Shown: positions 7,775 through 15,955 of the stretch, piece after piece
How positions within the stretch are numbered: the stretch's first letter is position 1
Layout of the letters: the number at the start of each line of letters is the position of its first letter
Assembly (NCBI RefSeq): GCF_000829395.1
Contig: NZ_AP014680.1
Location: forward strand, 310,001 to 374,000
Source: Paucilactobacillus hokkaidonensis JCM 18461
GTDB taxonomy: Bacteria; Bacillota; Bacilli; Lactobacillales; Lactobacillaceae
Reading direction: 5' to 3'
DNA: 64,000 nucleotides
Position numbers and translations under genes: made by a program
The notes under the pieces: model-generated
What the model was told of the DNA's origin: nothing
The model's input: only the letters and a program-made list of their open reading frames with translations
The model's database searches: none

Positions 7775-8317
7775 ATGACAGACGTAGATGCAAAATATGA
7801 AGCAGAAGTGAAACAGGCAGACGTAGACCATCACACACCAACAGCCGGAGCAATGACTGGACATATTCTTTCAAACTTACTCGTGAATAATGTTAAGTTG
7901 CATCAGACATTGTGGTATGTAAAGGGACTTGAATCGTTGCAATTAAAACCACTATATGAACAATTGATTGAACAAGGCCGACAAGACTTTGATCAGTTAG
8001 CCAATGTGTTATTAGATGAAAATGAAATCGCTCCTTCAACAATGGCAGAATATGGTGAGTATTCAATGTTAGAGGAAGATGGACGAAACAAATATCGTGC
8101 TGTAGCAGAACAAGTCGATATTACAGTTCATGATTATGCCACTCAAAACATGTTCATTGATCGCGCAATTGTGTTAGCACAAAAGGAAACTAGACCAGCA
8201 ATGGCAGCCTTTTTAACAACACTACGAGGACACAATAATCACGCAATTAGAACATTACAAGCAGTACTTGGAAAAGATGCTTGGGATGGCTTGGTTGAGG
8301 AAGATGATGAAGACTAG
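7775..8317 (+). CDS. Dps-like ferritin-family protein lacking the ferroxidase ligands
   Basis: The 180-aa four-helix protein aligns with Dps through NVKLHQTLWYVKG and the helix after it. Aligned to canonical Dps (HWYMRG, LHEKMD, MDEVAE), the His of HWY is Leu, the His of LH is Lys, the first Asp is Glu, and the Glu of AE is Asn; only one Asp remains. It has an extended acidic C terminus. It probably does not oxidise iron like true Dps and may act as a structural, DNA-binding or metal-buffering variant. It is co-transcribed with the HMA chaperone. The TAG stop shares its AG with the following palindromic element. Confidence 0.8.
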   Translation: MTDVDAKYEAEVKQADVDHHTPTAGAMTGHILSNLLVNNVKLHQTLWYVKGLESLQLKPLYEQLIEQGRQDFDQLANVLLDENEIAPSTMAEYGEYSMLEEDGRNKYRAVAEQVDITVHDYATQNMFIDRAIVLAQKETRPAMAAFLTTLRGHNNHAIRTLQAVLGKDAWDGLVEEDDED

Positions 8318-8446
8318 AGTGTAAGCAACCGCGTTTAAAAGCTGTAGTGTAACAATAAAATACCACTTATGGATGATCGAATTTTGATCATCCATAAGTG
8401 GTATTTTATTGTTACACTACAGCTTTTGCGGTTGCGAACACATTTC
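8316..8446 (+). repeat. palindromic intergenic element, copy A4
   Basis: It runs from AGAGTGTAAGCAACCGC to CACATTTC. The core is a nearly perfect hairpin: GTGTAACAATAAAATACC through GGATGATC pairs with its full complement. It starts inside the TAG stop of the Dps-like gene and should act as a bidirectional terminator. Confidence 0.88.
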
Positions 8447-8595
8447 GACAACCAAAATAAGGAAAGTTGGTCAAACTTTGACCATGTAAACGCCATTTCT
8501 TTGTTACATGTAGTCATCTGCGACTTGTACTTGCCGGTTTTTGTCATAGTACAATCGACATCGTAGCGAAGCGAGTGCGGTTGCGAACATATTTC
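8447..8595 (+). repeat. degenerate palindromic element, copy A5
   Basis: It adjoins copy A4. Its right half (GTTACATGTAGTC, then CTTGTACTTGCCGG, and CATCGTAGCGAAGCGAGTGCGGTTGCG, ending CATATTTC) is the inverse of the left halves of copies A6 and A7 near 13.1-13.3 kb. The AGAGTG end is not recognisable, so this looks like an eroded or recombined copy. The remaining stretch to 8656 shows no gene. Confidence 0.6.
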
Positions 8596-8656
8596 AACAA
8601 AATAATGTTAAGCGAACAAAAATGATCGAATAGGTTAAACGCAAACCGCAAAAAGT

Positions 8657-9049
8657 TTAGGAAATTTGAAGTTCATCTTTCAAAGCCTTAGTAGCAATTT
8701 GAGAAAAATTGATTTTACGTGACATTCCTAATTCGTTTACATATTTTGGGATCGTGATTGTTTTATGAACAGTTTTAGTTTTACCACTAAGCCAGTTTTT
8801 CATGTCAACTGTTACATATACTAAACGTTCATTATGTTTTATTTTCCAGATACTAGGATCTTGTGGTTGTGGATACGGGTCACCCTCAATCATTGTTGCA
8901 ATTGCATCCTCCGAATTCTCAACAACATCAATCATTGTGTCACCTTGTGTGACCATACCATCAATATTTGGAGAAGTCGCCACAAAATAATGACCATCTT
9001 CATCATTTATCTCGGCAACAATAATGGGATAGATTAATTTATCTTTCAT
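8657..9049 (-). CDS. hicB: HicB-family antitoxin
   Basis: The 130-aa product has the HicB partial RNase H-like fold at its N terminus (YPIIVAEINDEDGHYFVATSPNI, then VENSEDAIATMI) and a C-terminal ribbon-helix-helix-like segment (KTITIPKYVNELG). This domain order is typical of antitoxins that neutralise HicA and bind the operator. The start overlaps the end of hicA by 11 bases, so translation is coupled. Confidence 0.88.
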   Translation of the reverse strand: MKDKLIYPIIVAEINDEDGHYFVATSPNIDGMVTQGDTMIDVVENSEDAIATMIEGDPYPQPQDPSIWKIKHNERLVYVTVDMKNWLSGKTKTVHKTITIPKYVNELGMSRKINFSQIATKALKDELQIS

Positions 9050-9251
9050 GAGCTTTATCTCCTTGCTGATTAATTTGTTTTAAGATCTTGTTTTGTGTGT
9101 ATTTCTTTAATTCACCATTGTGAAACGGTATTTCCGTTGTTCGGCCATCGGGATGCTGATAACGACGATGACCACCACGCCCTTTGTGGGTACATCTGAT
9201 AAATCCAGCACTAAGTACTTTTTTCTCCATTTTTTCAGGTCTAATTGGCAT
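9039..9251 (-). CDS. hicA: HicA-family mRNA interferase toxin
   Basis: The 70-aa product has the HicA double-stranded-RNA-binding-like fold, with the catalytic His28 in GGHRRYQHPDG and the ending TEIPFHNGELKKYTQNKIL. HicA cleaves mRNA independently of the ribosome until bound by HicB. The toxin gene is first in the operon, as usual. TACGT repeats just upstream (about 9265-9285) may be the HicB operator. A GGAG site precedes ATG. Confidence 0.88.
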   Translation of the reverse strand: MPIRPEKMEKKVLSAGFIRCTHKGRGGHRRYQHPDGRTTEIPFHNGELKKYTQNKILKQINQQGDKAHER

Positions 9252-9416
9252 ACTGAGCTCCTACTAATACGTCTATTATACGTGTAAAAAATCAATTTTT
9301 CAATCGAAATTACCTGTACGAATACATTATAAAAATGTAATTAAGGTGTGTTAAGTGTTACGAAATTAAATTAATTTTACAGTAAATATTATATTGATAG
9401 TTATGTGTCAGCTAAA

Positions 9417-9737
9417 TTAGTGGCTACTAGTAATCTTGATTCCAACAATACTAATCACCAATAAAATTACAAATACCCAAGTCATCAAAGATAATTGATC
9501 CTTAAACAGCAATACACCAATCAAGACCGAACCGACTGCGCCAATCCCAGTCCAAACTGGATAAGCTAAACTGAGTGACAAAATTTTGGTGGCTTTTGCT
9601 AAGAAAAAGAAACTAAGAATCATTCCAACGATGGTAGCAATTGAATAATCAATTCGCGAAAAACCGTTACTTAATTTCATGGCAGTAGCCCAGACAACTT
9701 CAAATAAACCAGCAATTACTAAATAAATCCAAGACAT
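9417..9737 (-). CDS. gdx: SMR-family exporter of the Gdx/SugE type
   Basis: The 106-aa product has four membrane helices. GLFEVVWATAMKLSNGFSR and YPVWTGIGAVGSVLIGV match the Gdx (SugE) subgroup of small multidrug resistance proteins, with the central Glu in FEVVWA. Gdx proteins export guanidinium, and some export quaternary ammonium compounds, in exchange for protons. A GGAGG site is correctly spaced. The leader carries an intrinsic terminator (see separate entry), so ligand-controlled attenuation is plausible. Confidence 0.85.
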   Translation of the reverse strand: MSWIYLVIAGLFEVVWATAMKLSNGFSRIDYSIATIVGMILSFFFLAKATKILSLSLAYPVWTGIGAVGSVLIGVLLFKDQLSLMTWVFVILLVISIVGIKITSSH

Positions 9738-9756
9738 AAAATTTCCTCCTATTAGT

Positions 9757-9811
9757 TAAAAAAATAGCACTTACCAACTTCTACGATGACCTGAAGAAGT
9801 TGGTAAGTGCT
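9757..9811 (-). terminator. leader terminator (attenuator) of the gdx gene
   Basis: On the minus strand, AGCACTTACCAACTTC pairs perfectly with GAAGTTGGTAAGTGCT across a 14-base loop and is followed by seven U. It lies inside the leader, about 20 bases before the ATG. Directly upstream is a short CACC-ACCG-GGTG hairpin (9813-9824). Confidence 0.75.
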
Positions 9812-9849
9812 GCACCCGGTGGTGTAATTTATTATTATCAATAATGAGA

Positions 9850-9878
9850 ATTATACACAAATTAGGTTGATTAGTAAA
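9850..9878 (-). promoter_or_regulatory. promoter of the gdx leader transcript
   Basis: Minus strand TTTACT, 17 bp, TATAAT. The predicted start is near 9843, giving a leader of about 105 nt that contains the attenuator. Confidence 0.7.
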
Positions 9879-9879
9879 A

Positions 9880-11268
9880 TTAAGTGGTTTGTCTAGCTTT
9901 AGTTAACACGCTAATCAAAATAATGATCTCAATAACACTTAAAATTAGTAAGAAAATAAAGGCATGGCGAGATCCAAGTGCCGTGGCAGTGGCGATACTA
10001 GCGCTACTGGTTGCTTGGCTTTGTGAGATAATTGCTGCTACGATGGAGGTTCCAACGGCCCCAGCAAATTGCTGCATAGTATTTAAAACGGCATTTCCAT
10101 CGGATTGTTTTTTAGCACTGAGTTGTTTTAAACCATTGGTCATGATATTACCAAAAGATAAACCTGCTCCAGTCATTAATATGATATAGACAATCGAAAT
10201 TACCCAATTAATTAGGTGCATGGCCAGCAGGCTAAATAAAATTAATGAAATCAGGACAAATGATGAACCAAGTAAAATTGGTAATTTAGCACCAAAGCGA
10301 TCCAGAATACGACCACTAAATGGAGCAAAGACTGCTCCTAACAAAGCACCGGGCAAAACAACCAGCCCTGCAATTGTGGCAGTATTGCCATTTACTAATT
10401 GGATATAGTTGGGGACGATAAATGACAGGCCTAGCGAAATAAGTTGAAATAAGAAAAAACTGATTGCGTGACCACTAAAACGGACATTTTTAAATATTTT
10501 TAAATCGATGATTGGTGTTTCAATACGGTTTGAACGAACAAGTAAACCAATGATTCCAATTAGACCGAGTAAAAAGGCACCGGCAACTAGTAGATTAAAA
10601 TTACCCATATTACTAAAACCAAGAATAAAACCTGCAAACATCAAAATAATAAATATGAGGCTGATCAAATCTAGTTTTAATGGTTGCAGTTTATTTTTTT
10701 GCTGGATTGTTAGTAATCCAAGAATTAATGAAATAATTAATATAGGTAATAATAAAATGAAGATATACCGCCAACTGAGGTTGGTAGCGACCACGCCACC
10801 AAATGTGGGACCGATTGCCGGTGCAATAGCGGTAATAAGAGTGCCAATACCCATCATCATTCCGATTCTAGCTAATGGAACTTGTTCTAAAATAATGTTG
10901 AACATTAGTGGTAACGCAATGCCTGTGCCCAGGCCTTGAACCAGACGACCCAGAAGTAACAATGGGAAAATAGGCACAAAAGAATCTAAAATAACACCGG
11001 CAATAAAGAGCAGATTAGCAGTTAAGAATAGTTGTTTAGTTTTAAAAGAACGTTTTAAAATGGCGGAAAGGGGAACCATAATTGCGACTACTAGTAGGTA
11101 AAGGGTAGTCATCCATTGTACGGTGGCGGTATTGACATGGAATTCTTTCATCAATGTGGGAAATGAAACGTTCATGGCAGTTTCAACGATCACACCGCAA
11201 AAAGACATTAGTCCAGTGGCAATAACAGCACAAATTACTTTGTTAGAAATACGTTGAGTGTTATTCAT
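9880..11268 (-). CDS. DHA2-family (14-TM) MFS drug efflux pump
   Basis: The 462-aa polytopic protein is of the EmrB/QacA type. It begins with the motif C-like stretch GVIVETAMNVSFPTLMKEFHV, has WMTTLYLLVVAIMVPL and GRLVQGLGTGIALPLMFNI (motif B region), and about 14 hydrophobic helices. It is expected to expel toxic compounds using the proton gradient. It follows a MarR-type regulator gene by 4 bases, so the two form an operon under autoregulation. It resembles the pump at 27353-28759. Confidence 0.88.
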   Translation of the reverse strand: MNNTQRISNKVICAVIATGLMSFCGVIVETAMNVSFPTLMKEFHVNTATVQWMTTLYLLVVAIMVPLSAILKRSFKTKQLFLTANLLFIAGVILDSFVPIFPLLLLGRLVQGLGTGIALPLMFNIILEQVPLARIGMMMGIGTLITAIAPAIGPTFGGVVATNLSWRYIFILLLPILIISLILGLLTIQQKNKLQPLKLDLISLIFIILMFAGFILGFSNMGNFNLLVAGAFLLGLIGIIGLLVRSNRIETPIIDLKIFKNVRFSGHAISFFLFQLISLGLSFIVPNYIQLVNGNTATIAGLVVLPGALLGAVFAPFSGRILDRFGAKLPILLGSSFVLISLILFSLLAMHLINWVISIVYIILMTGAGLSFGNIMTNGLKQLSAKKQSDGNAVLNTMQQFAGAVGTSIVAAIISQSQATSSASIATATALGSRHAFIFLLILSVIEIIILISVLTKARQTT

Positions 11269-11272
11269 TGGT

Positions 11273-11701
11273 TCACCTTTCTGGTTCGTTAGAATTAAGA
11301 TAATAATTTAAAATAGTTTCAAATGTTTTAATTTCTTCAGTAGAGAAATTAGCAGTTAAAGCTTGTTGTTGCTGATTCATATAATGGTTAATTGCATTTA
11401 TCAGATGTGTTGTTTTGTCGGTTAAATGGACAAACTTTTGCCGTGCATCAATAGTTGAAGGCGTCCGAAATAATAATTGTTTGCGTTCCATTCGTTGCAA
11501 TAAAACTGTGGTGGTCGAGCGCTGAATATTAAACTCATTTTCAATATCTTTTTGCAAAATATCAGCATTTGAGTGCCGACTTAAGTAGTCAATGATTGAC
11601 ATTTGAGTGTTGGTCAAGTCGAACTGACTGGCAAATCTATCGAAATTTTTGGTTAGTTGATTGGAAGCCTTTTTTAAAAGACGACCTGTATTTATAGCCA
11701 T
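11273..11701 (-). CDS. MarR-family transcriptional regulator
   Basis: The 142-aa winged-helix protein has the MarR core: LTNTQMSIIDYLSRH, a recognition helix around IQRSTTTVLLQRME, and a wing with TPSTIDARQKFVHLT. It probably represses its own operon with the downstream MFS pump and releases DNA on binding the drug or an oxidant. The operator CGTTAG-N4-CTAACG sits at the promoter start point. Confidence 0.9.
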   Translation of the reverse strand: MAINTGRLLKKASNQLTKNFDRFASQFDLTNTQMSIIDYLSRHSNADILQKDIENEFNIQRSTTTVLLQRMERKQLLFRTPSTIDARQKFVHLTDKTTHLINAINHYMNQQQQALTANFSTEEIKTFETILNYYLNSNEPER

Positions 11702-11716
11702 AAGGTTTCTCCTTTT

Positions 11717-11768
11717 CGTTAGTTAGCTAACGACTGATTAATATAACATGCTTATTAATTAGCGTCAA
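11717..11768 (-). promoter_or_regulatory. marR-MFS promoter and operator
   Basis: Minus strand TTGACG (11768-11763), 17 bp, TATATT (11745-11740). The inverted repeat CGTTAG-TTAG-CTAACG (11717-11732) lies at the transcription start and is a likely MarR operator. Confidence 0.75.
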
Positions 11769-11832
11769 ATTGAGCATGATTAAATTATTTGTTCTATAAT
11801 GATCATCGTGATTTTGATAGGACGTGAAATTA

Positions 11833-13044
11833 ATGCAACAAATAAATAAATTACCACGGTGGCGTCAAAACCTGTATGCCTTGTGGATTGGTAACTTTGC
11901 TACCGGAGCAGGTTCCAGTATGAGCCTGCCATTCTTACCGCTTTTTATTACAACAATGGGGAATTTTCCTAAGGCGGAATTAACTTTTTATTCGGGCTTG
12001 GCCTTTTCAATTACTTTTTTGAGCCAAGCAATTGTTTCACCATTATGGGGTAAACTAGCGGATCGGACAGGCCGTAAACCAATGTTAATGCGGGCTGGAA
12101 TTGGAATGGCAATTACAGCAACCTTGACTGGCTTTTCACCCAATGTTTGGACTTTAATTACGTTGCGATTAATTCAAGGAGCCTTTTCAGGCTATATTAA
12201 TAATGCGTATGCATTAATTGCTAGTGAAGTACCACAGCAAAGTAGTGGTCAAGCAATGGGATTATTGACGACTGGAAGTGTTGGTGGGCAATTAGTTGGT
12301 CCAATTATTGGTGGATTTATAGCTGGTATTTTTGGATATCGCATTCCATTTTTTATATTTGGTGGATTGATGTTGATGGCGGCTGTAGTGACTTATTTTG
12401 GTGTTGTGGAAAAATTCACACCGGTCAAACGTCAGCCAAAGTCCAAGCAAAAAAGTGCGTTTGTTGGAGTCAAAAATGTGCACATCGTCTGGGCAATGAT
12501 TATCTCTTCAATGCTGATCCAAGCAGCAACTAATTCAATTAATCCGATTATTAGTTTATTTGTAAAACAATTAATGCATGGACAAGGCAATGTAGCCATG
12601 ACTAGTGGAGTGATTGCGGCGTTACCAGGAATTGCGACATTAATTAGTGCTCCTAGACTAGGATCGTTGGGTGATCATATTGGGCCTAAACGGGTATTAA
12701 CCGGTGGCCTAATATTATCTGGTTTGGTCTTTTTGTCAATGTTTTTGACGACAACAATTGTTATGTTGGGAATATTACGCTTTATCGTTGGTATCGCTGA
12801 TGCAGCATTATTACCGGTGACTCAATCAGTGATGACACTTAATACACCTAATGAATCGATTAGTCGAATTTTCAGTTATAATCAGTCGTTTCAAGCAATT
12901 GGCTCGGTGGTGGGTCCTATGATTGCTTCTGGTGTGGCAGGTGTTTTTGATTATCGATATGTGTTCTTGATGACTACTGTGCTGGTTGTGATTAACTTAG
13001 TGGTTGTGTTGGGTGCTTATCGGCGCGATCAACCGAATGATTGA
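11833..13044 (+). CDS. MFS multidrug efflux protein (PmrA/Lde-like)
   Basis: The 403-aa product has 12 predicted membrane helices. Motif A reads GKLADRTGRKPML after TM2, and RLIQGAFSGYINNAYALIASEVP is motif B-like. Overall it resembles streptococcal PmrA and listerial Lde, which export fluoroquinolones and dyes; the real substrate is unknown. I prefer ATG at 11833 because AGGA lies 10 bases before it; a GTG at 11824 is too close to the site. It is divergent from the marR operon and may share regulation. Confidence 0.82.
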   Translation: MQQINKLPRWRQNLYALWIGNFATGAGSSMSLPFLPLFITTMGNFPKAELTFYSGLAFSITFLSQAIVSPLWGKLADRTGRKPMLMRAGIGMAITATLTGFSPNVWTLITLRLIQGAFSGYINNAYALIASEVPQQSSGQAMGLLTTGSVGGQLVGPIIGGFIAGIFGYRIPFFIFGGLMLMAAVVTYFGVVEKFTPVKRQPKSKQKSAFVGVKNVHIVWAMIISSMLIQAATNSINPIISLFVKQLMHGQGNVAMTSGVIAALPGIATLISAPRLGSLGDHIGPKRVLTGGLILSGLVFLSMFLTTTIVMLGILRFIVGIADAALLPVTQSVMTLNTPNESISRIFSYNQSFQAIGSVVGPMIASGVAGVFDYRYVFLMTTVLVVINLVVVLGAYRRDQPND

Positions 13045-13077
13045 AGTTTGATCGGTTTCTTTTTTATTTTGATTGCC

Positions 13078-13200
13078 GAAATGTGCTCGTAACCGTACTC
13101 GCTGCGCTACGATGTCGATTGTACTATGCCGAAGACCGGGCAAGTACAAGTCAGGCCTACGTGTAACAACAAAATAGCACTTATGGATGGTCAAAATTCG
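13078..13200 (-). repeat. truncated palindromic element, copy A6
   Basis: It begins GAAATGTGCTCGTAACCG and contains TACGATGTCGATTGTACTATGCC and GTGTAACAACAAAATAGCAC. It stops at the loop (GGTCAAAATTCG), so only half is present. It is a direct partial duplicate of copy A7. Confidence 0.7.
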
Positions 13201-13229
13201 GCCTTTTCTCTTATTATATTTTGATTGCC

Positions 13230-13417
13230 AAAATGTGCTCGTAACCGTACTCGCTGCGCTACGATGTCGATTGTACTATGCCAAAGACCGGCAAGTACAA
13301 GTCGCAGAAGCCTACGTGTAACAACAAAATAGCACTTACGAATGGTCAAAATTCGACCATCCGTAAGTGCTATTTTACCGTTACACTCCGGCGTCTATTC
13401 ACGGTTGCTCACACTCT
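13230..13417 (-). repeat. palindromic intergenic element, copy A7
   Basis: It runs from AAAATGTGCTCG to CACTCT. The core hairpin pairs ATAGCACTTACGAATGGTC with GACCATCCGTAAGTGCTAT. An extra arm of about 60 bp (TACGATGTCGATTG...) is inserted on one side. The AGAGTGTGA end on the minus strand supplies the TGA stop of the LiaF-like gene. Confidence 0.82.
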
Positions 13418-14146
13418 TATAACTGTCAGTCCTGATAAGTGCAGTTGACCACGTAATTCTACAATGGGTCCTTCTTTGGTACTTGTGCTACCTTTTTCCT
13501 CAGTACCACTTAGAAATGATCCGGTTTGAATATTTAAGTTCCATTCTCTAGGAATGTAGAGTTCAATACCGCTAAGGCTACCGTCAATGTTGATGGTTGC
13601 TTTGGCATCCTGAATTGTTACATTATCAAAATATACCTTTGCATTGGCCATATAAGCATAAATATTGGCCTGTTTAAAATCTGACGACTGAAGGTATCGA
13701 ATATTGCTGCTCATACTTACTTGAATGTCGACATATGATTGGTCGTCTGTGTCGGTAGTAGTTGTTGTTTGATGATTGTATTGCCAATGTTGCTGTTGCC
13801 GTTGTTTCATCCTGGCATTTTGATGCCAGCGATGATGCATACGACGCGGATGTAAGATCAGTGTTAATCCAATGCTCAGTAATAGTGCCGCTGCTAGGAT
13901 TGTCCAAGGAACTAAAGGTGTAATTTTAAGTGGTCCAGCGTATAGCATGCTTAGGAATGCAAGTGAAAATACTGTTCCAAAAATACTAAGATAGACTATA
14001 CTCTGGATTAAAATCGCAGCTAGAAAAATAGTTGCAATGGTTGAAAAAGTACTGATTTGATAGCTAAACCATCCCATTTTGCTTGTAATTAGTATACCGG
14101 CTCCTAGTACAAAAAAAATGCCCCAAAACCATTGTTGTTTTTTCAT
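13409..14146 (-). CDS. LiaF-like membrane protein
   Basis: The 245-aa product has an N-terminal membrane region of about four helices (residues 8-100), a basic Gln/His/Thr-rich linker, then a C-terminal beta-rich domain (about 140-245; NIRYLQSSDFKQANIYAYMANAKVYFDNV and GSLSGIELYIPREWNL) of the LiaF C-terminal type. Such proteins modulate cell-envelope stress signalling. It is paired with a LytTR gene 4 bases upstream, a common lactobacillus arrangement. Its stop codon lies inside the palindromic element. Confidence 0.8.
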   Translation of the reverse strand: MKKQQWFWGIFFVLGAGILITSKMGWFSYQISTFSTIATIFLAAILIQSIVYLSIFGTVFSLAFLSMLYAGPLKITPLVPWTILAAALLLSIGLTLILHPRRMHHRWHQNARMKQRQQQHWQYNHQTTTTTDTDDQSYVDIQVSMSSNIRYLQSSDFKQANIYAYMANAKVYFDNVTIQDAKATINIDGSLSGIELYIPREWNLNIQTGSFLSGTEEKGSTSTKEGPIVELRGQLHLSGLTVIRV

Positions 14147-14150
14147 TTTC

Positions 14151-14600
14151 TTACCTCATTTCATTTAATCGTTCTTGCAGTTGTTTATAGTAGCGTCTGG
14201 ATGCATAAACTTGTTTGTGGGAATTTTGAAATTGAACTAGGCAGTTCGAAATAGAGCGTGTGATTGATAAAACATGGTCAACATTGATAATAGCTGATTT
14301 AGAAATCCGGATAAATGAGTTTGGCAGTTGCTCCTCCAATTCATACAAGCGGTGTTTTGTAACATACACATCATTAATTGTATGAGCATGGATTTGACGC
14401 CCATCAGTTTCAAAAAATAGAATTTGTGAGGGCTTCAAATAGTACTTGGTTGTTCCTTGATAAAAAGTTAGCGATTTAGTTTCCGATGGCACTTTTTCAA
14501 GCAAGGTCTTAATTGATTGGGCCTCGTGGCTATCCACCGGTGCAAAAATTACAACTTCGACCTCTGTTTGATTGGCAGCTGTCTGTATTCTCACCTTCAT
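14151..14600 (-). CDS. LytTR-domain DNA-binding regulator
   Basis: The 149-aa product has a C-terminal LytTR domain (YYLKPSQILFFETDG, RLYELEEQLPNSFIRISKS, INVDHVLSI) and no receiver domain, so it is a stand-alone LytTR regulator. It probably controls itself and the LiaF-like gene. I start at ATG 14600 because AAAGG lies 9 bases upstream; the ATG at 14609 overlaps that site. Confidence 0.85.
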   Translation of the reverse strand: MKVRIQTAANQTEVEVVIFAPVDSHEAQSIKTLLEKVPSETKSLTFYQGTTKYYLKPSQILFFETDGRQIHAHTINDVYVTKHRLYELEEQLPNSFIRISKSAIINVDHVLSITRSISNCLVQFQNSHKQVYASRRYYKQLQERLNEMR

Positions 14601-14724
14601 GGTTAACATCCTTTCGTCTTATTTAGTAGACCATAATTTTATTGGGGCGTAAATATAATTTGACTAAGTGGTTTTATTTGGTGCGCGAGTGGTCATGATT
14701 TTTGCTATATATCAAGCAAAATAA

Positions 14725-14753
14725 TTGTATTTGATCGTAAATGTGGTTAGTAT
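14725..14753 (+). promoter_or_regulatory. candidate promoter of a small RNA or dps leader
   Basis: TTGTAT, 17 bp, TAGTAT on the plus strand, pointing at the hairpin pair that follows. There is no upstream plus-strand gene to read from. Confidence 0.4.
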
Positions 14754-14759
14754 TACCAC

Positions 14760-14829
14760 TACAATTTACTTCTCCAAAGTAGGTTGTGTATATATTTGAG
14801 CAGTTCTGGGGAGCCAGAACTGCTTTTTT
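14760..14829 (+). ncRNA. candidate ~70-nt structured RNA ending in a strong terminator
   Basis: First hairpin: ACAATTTACTT and AAGTAGGTTGT close a CTCCA loop with 11 pairs, two of them G-U. Second hairpin: AGCAGTTCTGG and CCAGAACTGCT close a GGAG loop and run into six T (intrinsic terminator, 14799-14829). The loops CTCC and GGAG are exactly complementary, so a kissing interaction is possible. It lies in the 354-bp space between the divergent LytTR and dps genes. It is either a free sRNA or an attenuated leader of dps; dps could also have its own promoter near 14870-14900. Confidence 0.5.
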
Positions 14830-14954
14830 GATTATATTGAGTTTAAAATGTGATTACATATTAATCCTTATTGCTTGAGTCTATCTTCCAAACACGATAA
14901 GCTGAATTTATAGACGTGTTGCAGTAGCCTTGAGAACTGAAAGGAGTCAATTTA

Positions 14955-15431
14955 ATGACTGAAATTCAATTTCCAAAGACCCAAGCACATCTAAATCAGT
15001 TAATTGCTGATTTAAGCCAGATTCAGGTGAATGTCCAACAAACCCATTGGTACATGCGGGGACCAGAGTTTTTTAAATTACATCCAAAGATGGATGAATT
15101 TAATGCTGAATTTGCAGAACAGTTAGATGAGGTGGCCGAACGGCTGATCGCGTTAGGCGGAAAGCCATATGCTACTACTCATGAATTTATTGAGCACACC
15201 AAACTACCAGATGAAATTATTGACTGGGGTCAGTATAAATTGCCAGAGTTAATGCAAAATTTGGATTATCAATTTAAATATTTGCGTGATCAGTATCAGA
15301 TGGGAATTGAAATTACAGATGCAGAAAAAGATCTGCCTACTCAAGATATGCTAAATGGTTTCAAAGCTGAAATGGATAAATTAATTTGGATGATCAGCGC
15401 CTTTCTTGATAAGGGCCCAATTGATCAATAG
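14955..15431 (+). CDS. dps: Dps family iron-storage/DNA-protection protein
   Basis: The 158-aa product carries the complete inter-subunit ferroxidase set: His in THWYMRG, His in KLHPKMD, the Asp of KMDEF, and Asp and Glu in LDEVAERL. It should form a 12-mer that oxidises Fe(II) with peroxide and protects DNA. It is the functional counterpart of the divergent Dps-like protein at 7775-8317. An AAAGGAG site precedes ATG. It is monocistronic and followed by a palindromic element. Confidence 0.93.
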   Translation: MTEIQFPKTQAHLNQLIADLSQIQVNVQQTHWYMRGPEFFKLHPKMDEFNAEFAEQLDEVAERLIALGGKPYATTHEFIEHTKLPDEIIDWGQYKLPELMQNLDYQFKYLRDQYQMGIEITDAEKDLPTQDMLNGFKAEMDKLIWMISAFLDKGPIDQ

Positions 15432-15443
15432 TAAATATAATGG

Positions 15444-15560
15444 AGAGTGGGCAATAAGGCGATTAGATTCTGAGCATAGCCTAGATTAACGAATGATCCG
15501 TACTTTGGATCGTTTGTTAATCGTAGCTAAGCGGAAGAATCTGCCTTATTGCCCACGTTT
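15444..15560 (+). repeat. palindromic intergenic element, copy B1
   Basis: It begins AGAGTGGGCAATAAGGC and ends GCCTTATTGCCCACGTTT. Inner arms ATTAACGAATGATCC and GGATCGTTTGTTAAT pair around GTACTTT. It lies 13 bases after dps and is convergent with the SMR gene. Confidence 0.88.
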
Positions 15561-15583
15561 TAGCAATAAAAGTTTGTAAGTAA

Positions 15584-15907
15584 CTAGTGTGGCGCGTTGA
15601 ATAAATTTAGAATAACTACGCCACATAAAATTAAAGCAATTCCAATCAAACCAGCAATATTAATGGTTTCTTTCCAATAAAAGACAGCGATGATCGTTGT
15701 TAAAATGAGCCCTAAACCGGCCCAAATGGCATACGCCACGTTTAAATTGACGCTTTTCATCGTGAGGGAAAGAAAATAAAAACACAAACCATAGGAAACC
15801 AATGAACTAATTGTGGGGACTAACTGGGTGAAACCAGCCGATGCTTTCAGAAGACTTGTTCCAATTACTTCACCAATAATTGCCAATCCCAAGAATAAAT
15901 ATCCCAT
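15584..15907 (-). CDS. SMR-family multidrug exporter (EmrE/Qac-like)
   Basis: The 107-aa product has four helices. GEVIGTSLLKASAGFTQL contains the proton/drug-binding Glu (residue 13) in the Qac-type context, unlike the EVVWA context of Gdx. AYAIWAGLGLILTTIIAV is the second signature. It should export lipophilic cations. No second SMR subunit is adjacent, so it probably works as a homodimer. Confidence 0.87.
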   Translation of the reverse strand: MGYLFLGLAIIGEVIGTSLLKASAGFTQLVPTISSLVSYGLCFYFLSLTMKSVNLNVAYAIWAGLGLILTTIIAVFYWKETINIAGLIGIALILCGVVILNLFNAPH

Positions 15908-15955
15908 ATAATCAACCTCTTTTTGTTCCGAGAAAATTATAGCACAAATTTCGGG

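Noticed and set aside
8335-8566. Overlapping open frames of 65-70 codons on both strands
   Set aside because: They are created by the palindromic elements A4 and A5 and read the same repeat in both directions.
13200-13420. Possible CRISPR-like array because of tandem similar units near 13.1-13.4 kb and 4.5-4.9 kb
   Set aside because: Units are 120-190-bp palindromes with no short regular repeats or unique spacers, and no cas genes are present.
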